64,000 bases of DNA from Sinohyriopsis cumingii (lineage: Eukaryota; Mollusca; Bivalvia; Unionida; Unionidae), in NCBI GenBank assembly GCA_028554795.2, contig JAPYKE020000037.1, positions 3,040,501 to 3,104,500 on the forward strand, in the 5' to 3' direction. The translations under genes and the position numbers were made by a program. Under the pieces are notes generated by a model, which did not search any database, was not told the origin of the DNA, and worked only from the letters and a program-made list of their open reading frames with translations. Of the stretch, positions 7,191 to 16,134 are shown piece after piece (position 1 is the stretch's first letter; each line of letters opens with the position of its first letter).

Positions 7191-10100
7191 ATGAAACGAT
7201 CCCATTCATTCGAGAAGAAAGAAGAAGAAAGTAAGAGGCAGAAACGTGATCTCTCGCCTCGTACCAGGGCTGAAATCTTGGCACAAATTCATGCCAGTGA
7301 TTTTGAAGAGGACATGAGTGAACCAGAATCCAAAACCCTCTAAACCAAGTTCATCACCCTTTGTCAACCCTGAAAAGTACTATTCCATTCGAGAGACGGA
7401 AAAGCGCTCCTCTAGAAAATTTAGAACCACGGCTTACACCTACACGGTGAAGTTTAAAGATTTCAAGGCTGACGTACCGTTAGAGAAAGCAGAAGGGTTC
7501 ATCACCGAGATGTGGGATTCTTTGCTCACTGCACTCAAGCGACAATGTCAACCCAAAGAAGACGATCGCTTGAGACTTTCCATACAACACGACGGTTTGA
7601 AATCCCCTGTTTGGATCGAGTTTAGCACCCCTGCAGAATTGACTGCTTCCAAAGTCATGGACAAGATTCAACACGTACAACAATCTAATGATCAGTTTGA
7701 CATCACCGATGGTAAAGCCACACTAGACATGACCCACGTCTCTCCTCCTCAAGGGACAGGACGCAAAAAGATGTTATTGGTGGACGACCTTCGCAACACC
7801 AAAAAGAGTCTCGTCCGAATTAACAACCCTCATGACCAGATGTGTTTAGCCCGTGCCATCGTGGTGGGACGAACCTATGCCAACAAGAACGACACGGTAG
7901 AATGGAAAAGAACCTGGGACACTATTCAACGTTCCGACCGAGCCAAACAACGAAACGAAGCAGAACTCCTGTTACAACAAGCTGACCTGTCCAAAGACAC
8001 ACCCTGTGGTATTCCTGAGATGCAAAAATTGCAAGATGCCCTAGCTCCACGCTACACCTTGAAAGTGCACCCTCAAGAAGTGCGCGGACCTCTGTTGTTT
8101 CGAGGCCAAGACTTTAAGGACGGAAAATACATTCACCTTTATCATCACGATGAACATTTCGATACCATTACCAGTATCACTGGATTCCTGAGATACTGTT
8201 ATTATTGTGAGAAATGTGACCATGGTTATAACAATCGAGAGCAACACAAGCATTGTGGATCGAAATGCTCAGGATGTTTGGCCTCTTCACCCTGTCTGAG
8301 CGAAGGGCAAGAACCAGTGCCTTGTTCCACTTGTCTGCGCACGTTTGTCAGCCCTACCTGTTACCAACAACATTTGAAGACGCAAGGTTCATAGCAGAAA
8401 TGTGCTTGTCAACTCCTGAGATTGTGCCCTACGTGTGGACAAGGCATACGTACCAATAATACCAAGGCACACGTATGTTCAGGAAAGAAAAAATGTCACA
8501 TTTGTCACCACATCGTGGACTTGGAACACGAATGTTACGTGCAAAAATACCAACCCCCACCAGAGAAAGAGGACGGTCACAAGAAGAAAGGCAATTTCAT
8601 CTTTTTCGATTTCGAATGCATGCAAGAGACTGGCATTCACATTCCTAATTTCTGCGTGGCTCATCGAGCGTGCGAGAAGTGCATTCAAGAACCTATCTTC
8701 AGTCATTGCCCTCACTGCAGCAAGATTCCCGGAGGGCGTGAAAAAATCTTTCGGGGACCCAACACGTTAGCCGATTTTGCCCAATGGGTCTTAGACCCCG
8801 TCGACAAGACGTGGAGCCAAGAGGACATCGAACGTTACGGAGATTGTCATCGCCATGCCACGGTGATGGCTCACAATTTCTCCGGATACGATGGACAGTT
8901 TCTTTTGAGGTACTATACGGAACAAGGCACCGAGCGTCCTAAAGTGACTTTGAACGGAGCCAAAATCATTTTCATGCAAGTGGGACAAGTGCAGTTTAAA
9001 GATTCGATGAGCTATTTGGCCATGCCTTTGAGTCGAATGCCTAAAACGTTTGGAATGACAGAAATGGCTAAAGGGTACTTTCCACACTTTTTCAATACGG
9101 AAGCCAATCAACACGCCGTTCTACCCCATTTACCCGAGGCTCACTATTACGACCCCGACAACATGCGTACCGAACAACGAGAAGCTTTCTACGCTTGGTA
9201 CCAGGCTCATGCCTCTGACCCCTTCGACTTTCAGGAAGAAATGTTAAAGTATTGTCGTTCCGACGTGGACATTTTACGACGTTGCTGTGGAAAATTTCGA
9301 GAACTGTTCATGGAACACGGAGGGGTCGATCCTTTGAAAGAAGCTTGCACCATTGCCAAAGCGTGTTCCTTAGTGTATCGACAACGATTCATGCCTGAAA
9401 AGACCGTGGCTGTCATCAGTCCTCAAACGACCCACTTTGTCAAACGTCAATACTCGGTCAAAGCCCTACGTTGGTTACATTACTTGTGCGACAAGGAAGA
9501 CAAATGGATTCAGCATGCCCGCAACGGAGGGGGCGAAAAGACCATCGGAACGTATTCGGTCGATGGCTGGGACTTAGAAAACCCCAAGATCGTGTACGAG
9601 TTTAACGGTTGCTTATTTCACGGATGTCCCGTCTGTTACCCTGACCGTGGCACTAAAAATCAGTTTTTGCAACGAACCATGGAAGACTTGTACCAGGACA
9701 CTTGTCAGCGACGCCTAAAGTTGGAACAGGAAGGATACCAAGTGGTGGAAATGTGGGAACACGAATACGATCACCGCTTGAAAACCGATCCCGAGTTTAA
9801 ACGTGTCGTGGAAAGTTACCAGTTCATGGACCCGCTGAACCCGAGGGATAGTTTGTACGGAGGAAGGACCAATGCCACCTGTTTGCTGTACCAAGCCGAC
9901 GAAGAGAAAGGAGAAGAAATCAAATACTTGGACGTGTGTTCGCTGTATCCCTACGTGTGCAAATATTGTCGCTTTCCTGTAGGGCACCCGCAATTGCTGA
10001 CGGAACACATCGACCTGAAAAACATTCGACAATACGAAGGCTTGATCAAGTGCAAAGTTTTGCCTCCCACGAACCTATACCATCCCGTCTTACCTCACCA

Positions 10101-11235
10101 TTGTCAAGGCAAATTGATGTTTCCCTTGTGCCGTACTTGTGCCGAAACGTGCAACCAAGACCAACCTTGTCAGCACAGCCAGGAAGAACGTGCCTTGACG
10201 GGAACCTGGGTCAGCGTAGAATTGTTCAAAGCTATGGACATGGGATACCAACTGTTAGAAGTGTACGAAATTTGCCACTTTCCCAAGACACAACAATACC
10301 GCAAGGGTGACCCCACTCAGAAAGGCATTTTCGCCGACTACGTGGATGCCTTTTTGAAACTGAAGCAAGAAGCCAGCGGCTATCCTTCCTGGTGTCACAC
10401 TCCCGAAGACCAAATACAATTCAAAGAGAAATACTACGAACAAGAAGGCATCTCTTTAGACCACATCGAGAAAAACGAAGGCAGGAGATCGTTTGCCAAA
10501 GTGATGTTAAATTGCTTGTGGGGTAAAATGGCACAACGACCGTGTTTACCCAAGACGGAATATTTGACAGAACCTTCCCGCTACTTCCAGATGATTCACG
10601 ACAAAACCAAATACATGAAACACGTGGACGTCGTTCGAGAGAATTTGATCTTGGTCAATTACGAAGAAGATCTGGACTTTGTACAAGACGACCCTTTTGG
10701 AAATGTCATCATTGCGGCTTACGTGACAGCCCATGCTCGCTTAAAATTGTACGAAGCTTTAGAACTGTTAGAAGAACGCGTCCTGTACTTTGACACGGAC
10801 AGTTGCATTTACGTCCATCACCCTATTCAACATCACCCTAACATCGAAGGAGACCGTTTAGGAGCCTGGACAGACGAGCATCCCGACGACAAGATTCTAA
10901 GTTTCGTCAGTGGCGGTCCCAAAAATTACGGCTACGAATACCGGGACAAACAAGGAGAAGTGCACACGACGTGCAAAGTGAAAGGACTGACTCTGAATTA
11001 TCGTACCAGTCGAGTGGTCAACTTTGGGGTATTGAAAGAAGCCTTGCAATCGGGAGAGGATGGAAACTTTAAAGTGACCACTCACCAACCGAACAAGATT
11101 GTACGTTTACCCACTCACCACATCGTCAGTCGACCTTTGGAAAAAGTTTATCAAATCGTGTACCAGAAGCGAGTTCGACTTCCCAATCATTTCACCTTAC
11201 CGTATGGACACGTTGGTATAAAACATTGGTTGTAA
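7191..11235 (+). pseudogene. POLB: protein-primed DNA polymerase B, nearly complete, two breaks (Polinton A)
   Basis: Replicative polymerase of the element. Visible in order: N-terminal domain, a Cys/His-rich zinc-finger block (about 8205-8540), exonuclease motifs I (FFDFE, about 8605), II (NFSGYD, about 8874) and III (YCRSDVDIL, about 9250), and an inserted segment with FHGCPVCYP (about 9617). These are followed by palm motif A (DVCSLYP, about 9930), motif B (KVMLNCLWGK, about 10500), motif C (FDTDS, about 10790) and KVKGL (about 10977). Total about 1,340 codons, normal for the family. Two breaks: compared with copy B, one extra A in the run 7332-7335 sends the ATG frame to a stop at 7341-7343, and an in-frame TAG sits at 8392-8394. 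Downstream of that TAG the frame is open to 11235 with all catalytic motifs. Either A is recently disabled or the breaks are tolerated. Confidence 0.93.
11217..11224 (+). promoter_or_regulatory. TATA box of BIR gene 1, inside the 3' end of PolB
   Basis: TATAAAAC lies 42 bp before the ATG at 11259 and within the last codons of PolB. Confidence 0.6.
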
Positions 11236-11258
11236 GAGGATAGCCACTCACCAGAAAG

Positions 11259-11717
11259 ATGACTTCGCCACAGCAAGAATCGAGTGAGAAACCCGATGAG
11301 AACTCCAAGTTCAAACCCTACCATTTTCCAGTCTTCTTACCTGACTATTGTGATTGTGCCCGTCGATTGGACACGTTTCAGAAATGGCCTACGGATAGGG
11401 AAGGATTACCTTCTTCGCATGTTTTAGCTAGAACAGGATTTGTCTACTTGGGACCTGAGTCAGGATTGGGATACGAGGTACAGTGTTTCGCTTGCGGACT
11501 GAAGTTACGAATGGATCTATGTATCTATAAAGATTCAGCTATTCTGGAACATACTCGATGGTCTCCGCACTGCCCTTACCTTTCTATGGCCTTTCCACCC
11601 ATCACACTACGGTACAATGTTGACGGTACCTTAGAGACGGTACCTTCCGAAACAAGACATAAAAAACGTAAAAAAGGAAAGATGTACAAGCTGGAGACTG
11701 CATTGAGACTAGTATAA
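11259..11717 (+). CDS. BIR-domain protein (inhibitor-of-apoptosis-like) 1
   Basis: 152 residues with one BIR domain at about 30-108. It begins RLDTFQKWP, continues with LARTGFVYLG, then the zinc ligands CFAC, His in LEHTRW and Cys in PHCPYL. IAP proteins bind caspases or related partners and block cell death; an anti-death role for the element is inference. The Trp normally found after CGxxL in the peptide-binding groove is absent, and the loop there (MDLCIYK) is longer than usual, so partner choice may differ. A basic tail (KKRKKGK) follows the domain and there is no RING finger. Its stop codon lies inside the TATA box of the next gene. Confidence 0.9.
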   Translation: MTSPQQESSEKPDENSKFKPYHFPVFLPDYCDCARRLDTFQKWPTDREGLPSSHVLARTGFVYLGPESGLGYEVQCFACGLKLRMDLCIYKDSAILEHTRWSPHCPYLSMAFPPITLRYNVDGTLETVPSETRHKKRKKGKMYKLETALRLV

Positions 11718-11720
11718 AAA
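11713..11720 (+). promoter_or_regulatory. TATA box overlapping the stop codon of BIR 1
   Basis: TATAAAAA; bases 11715-11717 are the TAA stop of BIR 1. It lies 57 bp before the ATG of BIR 2 at 11777. Confidence 0.7.
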
Positions 11721-11776
11721 GGGGGCTATGGTCAAGATCGATAGTTCATTGTGACTACCAAGACCGAGCGAACAAG

Positions 11777-12520
11777 ATGAATACTTTGAAAAAGACATCG
11801 TTCCAGTTTGGGGATTGTAAAAAAGTTGTATCTTCCTCTAGTGTGACTAATATTGGATGGATAAGACCCATGCATTGCGACGGAAAATGTCCGGAAGGAA
11901 ACTGCGATTGTCCATGTGGTTACCATTGTAATTGCGTAACGGAGTTTGCAGACGAGTGCGATTGTGAGCCTTGCGATGGGACCGATGCTGTACCTTGTGA
12001 CCTGAGCGATGCCGTAAAGCATCATGGGAACTTTAGTACCCCTACCCCTGTCATGGAAAGTGATGCTGTGCGTGTCAAACCTGTGGGATGCGAAAGCGAT
12101 GCTGCTCGTCCTCTTGGACATTTTACTGGGTTTCGTTTTAAAGGGGAATGTCGACCTTCACGTTTACCTCCCTACGGATGTCATCCAGCCCTGAGCAAAC
12201 TCCTACCCATTTCACTCAACCCTCATCGAAACGAACCTGTGAAAAACGAATATTCGTTTCCTGTGCGTTCGTCGGAATACTGCGACTTTGAAAATCGTCT
12301 TCAATCGTTCAAAGGAAAATGGCCAAAGTATCTGGGAGGACCGACCCCCGAAGAATTAGCCAGAGCCGGATTTTTCTACTTGGGCGAAGGAGATAAAGTC
12401 AAGTGCTTCAGTTGCGGTGTGTCACTTCACCACTGGGAACCGCAAGATTCGGCCTACGTAGAACATGCTCGATGGTCACCGAATTGTCATTACTTACCTT
12501 TAGTGGGACCGAGACATTGA
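11777..12520 (+). CDS. Cys-rich plus BIR-domain protein (inhibitor-of-apoptosis-like) 2
   Basis: 247 residues. The N-terminus (about 35-75) is extremely rich in Cys with repeated CxC and CxxC spacing, suggesting metal binding. A middle segment has short SDAV/SDAA repeats. A canonical BIR is at about 166-243: NRLQSFKGKWP, LARAGFFYLG, CFSCG, Trp in HHW, VEHARW, PNCHYL. All zinc ligands and the groove Trp are present, so this copy looks more conventional than BIR 1. No RING or CARD is visible. It follows BIR 1 with its own TATA box. Tandem BIR genes with different N-termini suggest duplication followed by domain acquisition. Confidence 0.9.
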   Translation: MNTLKKTSFQFGDCKKVVSSSSVTNIGWIRPMHCDGKCPEGNCDCPCGYHCNCVTEFADECDCEPCDGTDAVPCDLSDAVKHHGNFSTPTPVMESDAVRVKPVGCESDAARPLGHFTGFRFKGECRPSRLPPYGCHPALSKLLPISLNPHRNEPVKNEYSFPVRSSEYCDFENRLQSFKGKWPKYLGGPTPEELARAGFFYLGEGDKVKCFSCGVSLHHWEPQDSAYVEHARWSPNCHYLPLVGPRH

Positions 12521-12548
12521 AGTAACTTCTTACCATAATCATCTGTTC

Positions 12549-13004
12549 ATGGATACTTTACAAGAGAACATTTGTGCTTTGCCTGTGGAGTTGAGAGAAC
12601 GCATTTACCGAGAGCTGGTGAAAATACAAGTGAAACGTAAAGAACAATTGCATCCGATACGTCACCGGTGTTTGAACCACTGGTACCTGAAGGCTATACA
12701 AGGACTGATTCAATTGAAAGTGTTCCATTGGACAGACATTGATCAACGACCTCCTGGTTATAAAAAGGAATGGTTTGGTATGGACGATTGTAGTTACTAC
12801 ATTGTAAACGTACTGCATCGAATTCCAGAGGAAGAGTTAACGAATTACCAACATCTTTCACACAATGTCAACTTGGTGAAAGAGGAAACTTCTGAACGAA
12901 TTGTAATGTGTAGATTAGTGACTCAACGATTTAAATTCGACACTGAAGTGAAACCATGTTTGTGCAAAGAGTACATTTCTTGTGTCAGACCAAAGAGGAT
13001 TTAG
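12549..13004 (+). CDS. F-box-like accessory protein, paralogue 1
   Basis: 151 residues. The N-terminus (about 8-35) has the Leu-Pro-x-Glu-Leu-x5-Ile-x3-Leu pattern of an F-box-like helix set. The remainder is a Trp/Tyr-containing region with charged segments that I do not recognise. F-box proteins recruit substrates to SCF ubiquitin ligases; use of that route here is inference from a short motif. The next gene starts with an almost identical 119-nt block and then diverges. Confidence 0.6.
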   Translation: MDTLQENICALPVELRERIYRELVKIQVKRKEQLHPIRHRCLNHWYLKAIQGLIQLKVFHWTDIDQRPPGYKKEWFGMDDCSYYIVNVLHRIPEEELTNYQHLSHNVNLVKEETSERIVMCRLVTQRFKFDTEVKPCLCKEYISCVRPKRI

Positions 13005-13016
13005 TATGACCTATTC

Positions 13017-13535
13017 ATGGATACTTTACAAGAGAACATTCGTGCTTTGCCTGTGGAGTTGAGAGAACGCATTTACCGAGAGCTGGTGAAAATACAAGTG
13101 AAACGTAAAGAACAATTGCATCCGATACGTCACCAGATCTTTAACCACTGGTACTTGAAGGGTATAAGAGAACTGATTCGTCAGAAATTCTTTCAATGGT
13201 CAGACATTGTTCAAAACTTTGAGGTCGCTAATGATCGACATGTTCATGATTATGGTTACTTCGAGATTCACCTAGTGCAATGCATTGAGGAAGACAAGTT
13301 AAAGGATTACCAACATATTTTACGTGGAATCTACTTAGAGGAAGAGGAAACACCTAAACGAACTCTGACGTTTCGGTTACAGTATGCAAGATTTAGATTC
13401 CCTACTGGAGAACGAAGATCTCTGGCTAGAAAGTACGTGTATTGCATCCGAAAAAAAGAGAATATAAAAACAGGCTGCCATGCCACGGTTTATGTCACAT
13501 GTCATCCAACAGATTCCGTGGAAGGAACTCAATGA
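13017..13535 (+). CDS. F-box-like accessory protein, paralogue 2
   Basis: 172 residues, 12 bp after paralogue 1. The first 119 nt (13017-13135) differ from 12549-12667 at a single base, while the rest matches only at the protein level (HWYLK, then patchy similarity). It is about 20 residues longer at the C-terminus. Its end overlaps the next ORF and contains that gene's TATA box (13463-13470). Confidence 0.6.
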   Translation: MDTLQENIRALPVELRERIYRELVKIQVKRKEQLHPIRHQIFNHWYLKGIRELIRQKFFQWSDIVQNFEVANDRHVHDYGYFEIHLVQCIEEDKLKDYQHILRGIYLEEEETPKRTLTFRLQYARFRFPTGERRSLARKYVYCIRKKENIKTGCHATVYVTCHPTDSVEGTQ

Positions 13536-13704
13536 CCATATTCAAACCGTGGATCATTACCATCGATTATTACAAGAACTGTATCCATTCAATTTTGGAC
13601 GACAAGTGGTGTGTGTCTTAGTGACTTGTTTTCTGGGATTTCGTTTACCAGCCGATTCTTTGTGGACTCTTTACGATCAGTACTTACCACCTCCATGGCC
13701 TTAA
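13480..13704 (+). CDS. small hypothetical accessory protein
   Basis: Up to 74 residues, unrecognised; a hydrophobic central stretch (about 43-53) precedes a Pro-rich end. A TATAAAAA box (13463-13470) lies just before the first ATG. Because transcription would start near 13493, the in-frame ATG at 13492 is as likely as 13480. It overlaps the end of the previous gene and its last 10 bp overlap the ATG at 13695. Weakly supported. Confidence 0.4.
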   Translation: MPRFMSHVIQQIPWKELNDHIQTVDHYHRLLQELYPFNFGRQVVCVLVTCFLGFRLPADSLWTLYDQYLPPPWP

Positions 13705-14036
13705 ATGGTCACGAAAAACTCCTTTTGCTCAAAGCCTTGCGTTTTCATCTGGATACTTCTAGACCTCAACAGGAAAAAAAGATTCGTCAACTTTTAGCGA
13801 CCCAAGACGTGTATGACGATGTGTGTGTAGCTTGTGACTTACATCCCCATTGGACAGATGTTCGTGACTGGAAAAAGGGGGGTTTTGAGGCTTGGACCCA
13901 AGAAGTGGCCCAGTATGCACGAGAGTTGTTCAAGGAAAAAAGTTACTTTTCAACCCGTGTTAGTGACGGTGCCAGAAGAACCCGTCACCGAGAACAACCA
14001 CTCGCTTCAGGACAGGACTGTCATGGACATTCCTGA
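13695..14036 (+). CDS. hypothetical accessory protein, 5' frame of a possibly split gene
   Basis: 113 residues from an ATG in good context (CTCCATGG). It is helical and charged with a Trp-rich middle (HPHWTDVRDW, about 55-65). After an A6 run at 13936-13941 this frame turns into low-complexity Arg/His sequence and ends, whereas the +1 frame continues with more protein-like sequence into a membrane segment (13942-14244). I read this as one gene with a 1-nt indel at the A run, or as two overlapping genes; the sequence alone cannot decide. Confidence 0.45.
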   Translation: MALNGHEKLLLLKALRFHLDTSRPQQEKKIRQLLATQDVYDDVCVACDLHPHWTDVRDWKKGGFEAWTQEVAQYARELFKEKSYFSTRVSDGARRTRHREQPLASGQDCHGHS

Positions 14037-14244
14037 AAGGTCATTCCGGGAGGACACTTGTGTGACAATACCTCAAGTAGAGACTGTAAGAACATTACAC
14101 ACTGTCCCTAGGACATCTTGGTTAACCAAAACATGTTGTACAGACACTTGTTTATATTTCACTTTGATCGCTTTGCTGTGTTTTATATTCCTGTACATCA
14201 CTATTTGGGTTGTATGTATTTTTGTCTTTCGTGTTCATATTTGA
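13942..14244 (+). other. C-terminal transmembrane frame, probable continuation of 13695 gene
   Basis: This frame is open through from before 13834. After the A6 run it encodes an acidic, Thr/Val-rich stretch and a strong hydrophobic segment of about 25 residues near the C-terminus (about 14150-14230). The ending is typical of a tail-anchored membrane protein. No ATG of its own is convincing. An AATAAA at 14252-14257 follows directly. Confidence 0.45.
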
Positions 14245-14251
14245 AACATTC

Positions 14252-14257
14252 AATAAA
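14252..14257 (+). terminator. AATAAA polyadenylation signal
   Basis: AATAAA 8 bp after the stop at 14244, closing the accessory block and directly preceding the ATPase promoter. Confidence 0.5.
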
Positions 14258-14270
14258 CGTGTTCTGAAAA

Positions 14271-14279
14271 AGTATATAA
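14271..14279 (+). promoter_or_regulatory. TATA box of the packaging ATPase
   Basis: GTATATAAA; 50-58 bp before the ATG at 14329. It argues against the in-frame ATG at 14284, which is too close to be transcribed. Confidence 0.6.
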
Positions 14280-14328
14280 ACTCTTGTCTTGTTTGTTTTT
14301 TCGTGTCACAAGTGACATTTCTCATACC

Positions 14329-15087
14329 ATGGCTACCTCTGCTGTCTCTGCTCCCTCTTCCTCTACTGTCAAAGTCATCGACGAACACTTAGATCGTGCC
14401 AGTTGGGAGGCTTTGTATCTTCGCCATCCCTTTAACATGCTCATTGCTGGACCTAGCGGTTCGGGCAAAACCGAATTCGTCAAACGTTTGATCGAACATA
14501 AACATCATTTGATCGATCGACCCCCTCAACGGATCGTGTGGTGTTACAAAGAGTGGCAATCGGCGTACAGCCTCTTGCGAGAAAGTCAAGGCGATTCCAT
14601 CGTGTTTGTGGAAGGCATTCCTAAAGAAGACGATGGCATCGTCTCTGACTCCCGTCTAACCCATTTGGTCATTTTCGACGACATGTTAGGAGAAGACGAA
14701 GAAGAAATTAAACTGTGGTTCACGCGCAAAGGGCATCACCGTAATGCCAGTGTCGTTTACATCACCCAAAATTTGTTTCAACAAAGTAAAGCCCATCGCA
14801 CCATCAGTCTCAATGCGCATTACGTGGTCTTGTTTAAAAGCCCTCGAGATAAATCGCAAGTGCAAGTCTTAGCCAAACAGTTAGGAACGCCTTGGCTGAC
14901 TCAGGCGTACGACGATGCCACTCAAACGCCACACGCCTATTTACTCGTCGATTTGAAACCTACGACCCCCGAGGATTTGCGATTTCGTACCCACTTGTTT
15001 CACCACTGGTGCCAAGACGGAGGGCCTGTCCTGTACACGTCTCCGTCCTCGACTTCATTTCACTCCTCCCATGAAAAAAATCTATAA
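14329..15087 (+). CDS. ATP: A32/FtsK-HerA-type DNA packaging ATPase
   Basis: 252 residues. Walker A GPSGSGKT at 41-48, Walker B LVIFDDML at 113-120, and a sensor-like YITQN at about 145-149. This is the Polinton/viral genome-packaging ATPase, which pumps DNA into preformed capsids. Length and order match the family. The start is the Met in CATACCATGG at 14329, chosen over the upstream ATG next to the TATA box. The stop codon (15085-15087) is part of the next gene's TATA box. Confidence 0.95.
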   Translation: MATSAVSAPSSSTVKVIDEHLDRASWEALYLRHPFNMLIAGPSGSGKTEFVKRLIEHKHHLIDRPPQRIVWCYKEWQSAYSLLRESQGDSIVFVEGIPKEDDGIVSDSRLTHLVIFDDMLGEDEEEIKLWFTRKGHHRNASVVYITQNLFQQSKAHRTISLNAHYVVLFKSPRDKSQVQVLAKQLGTPWLTQAYDDATQTPHAYLLVDLKPTTPEDLRFRTHLFHHWCQDGGPVLYTSPSSTSFHSSHEKNL

Positions 15088-15090
15088 AAA
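15083..15090 (+). promoter_or_regulatory. TATA box overlapping the ATPase stop codon
   Basis: TATAAAAA with the TAA stop at 15085-15087 inside it; 46 bp before the ATG at 15129. Confidence 0.7.
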
Positions 15091-15128
15091 CCTCAGACCC
15101 TTTTTCGTCTGTCTCACACAGTGTGAAC

Positions 15129-16076
15129 ATGACGTCCCTTCAGTCGCATCTTCCCGTCAAATTGATTCGTGCCTTGTATGGCATCAGCCGAGAAAAAGAT
15201 CCGCAAACACGAGCCCGTGTCTTAGAAGCTAGTCTCAAAGAAGTCTTACGATGGTTCACGGTGACGGCACGTCAATTACTCCAAGGAATCATTCAGATTC
15301 CTCATCAAACCCAACGCTTTTTCGATCGAAACAAAGTCGCTTTGGTCCAACTGGCCGATCCCCGCATCGACACTCAAACCAAAAAACAAATCATTTTGAA
15401 ACCTGGAGGGAGCGGTACTCTAGGAGGGGTCATCATTCGCTCACTCTTAAGATGGGATCCTAATGCCCCCAAAGTTATCCCTAAGACAAAAGTCCAACGA
15501 AGCCCCAAGAAGAAAAAGAAAAAGACCAAGTCCCCAAGAAGAACTTCTCCAGTGGCGGGACCCTCCTCTTACCAGACACCACCACCATCACCCCGGAAAA
15601 AGAAAAGAAGCCCCCAGAAAAAGAAACAGAGAAAAAGTCCTCAAAAAAAGAAAAGTCCACAGAAGAAAACTAGTCGCAAGAGAGGCACTTCGGCCAGGAC
15701 GCAACCTTACACTCGCAAGCCACGACCTGCCACAACGTCTCCGGCAGCCTCACGTTTGTCCACTTCTCCGTTGATGTCACCAGGAACTGAAGAGTACTTG
15801 GAGACGTTGATCACACCAAGAACTTCCGTTGATGACCCCCAAAAGAACTTCCCCAGTGGCAGGACCTTCCAATTTAGCAGCAGCGGCTGCTGCTCACAAA
15901 GTACCTTCTCCCAAATCAAAGTTCAAGAAAGATCGGGCATGTTACAAAGTTTACTGGATTTGTCCAAGCAAGAACTGGCTCGATTTAGTCCGTTACGTAC
16001 CCCTGCACGACGTGTCATGCCTGTCCTCAAACTGATAAAACGTAAAGACAATCAGTGGCGACGCGTTCCAGTATAA
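15129..16076 (+). CDS. basic Lys/Ser/Pro-rich virion-type protein
   Basis: 315 residues. The N-terminal about 110 residues are folded-looking and end in a Gly-rich GGSGTLGG patch. A long middle (about 115-215) is built of KKK/SPQ/SPRR repeats and resembles a DNA-condensing core protein. The C-terminal about 50 residues are again ordered. A viral core role is inference from composition and from position among virion genes. A nucleotide repeat of the RTSPVAGPS-coding segment recurs at about 15845-15880 in another frame (see findings). The start is the ATG at 15129 downstream of the TATA box. Confidence 0.75.
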   Translation: MTSLQSHLPVKLIRALYGISREKDPQTRARVLEASLKEVLRWFTVTARQLLQGIIQIPHQTQRFFDRNKVALVQLADPRIDTQTKKQIILKPGGSGTLGGVIIRSLLRWDPNAPKVIPKTKVQRSPKKKKKKTKSPRRTSPVAGPSSYQTPPPSPRKKKRSPQKKKQRKSPQKKKSPQKKTSRKRGTSARTQPYTRKPRPATTSPAASRLSTSPLMSPGTEEYLETLITPRTSVDDPQKNFPSGRTFQFSSSGCCSQSTFSQIKVQERSGMLQSLLDLSKQELARFSPLRTPARRVMPVLKLIKRKDNQWRRVPV

Positions 16077-16080
16077 AAAA
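16072..16080 (+). promoter_or_regulatory. TATA box overlapping the stop codon of the basic protein gene
   Basis: TATAAAAAA; stop TAA at 16074-16076 lies inside. ATG of the next gene is at 16135. Confidence 0.7.
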
Positions 16081-16134
16081 GGCCTGTGACCGAGTAGGGT
16101 ATCAGTGTTTTTAGGTGCTCCTAAAGACTCAAAG

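Noticed and set aside
8392-8394. Amber readthrough signal in PolB
   Set aside because: The bases after TAG (CAGAAA) do not match the known CARYYA readthrough context and no structured element is evident; kept only as an open question in the findings.
13930-13945. Programmed -1 frameshift at the A6 run
   Set aside because: The continuing frame is +1 relative to the upstream ORF, so a standard -1 slippery heptamer would not join them; an indel is simpler.
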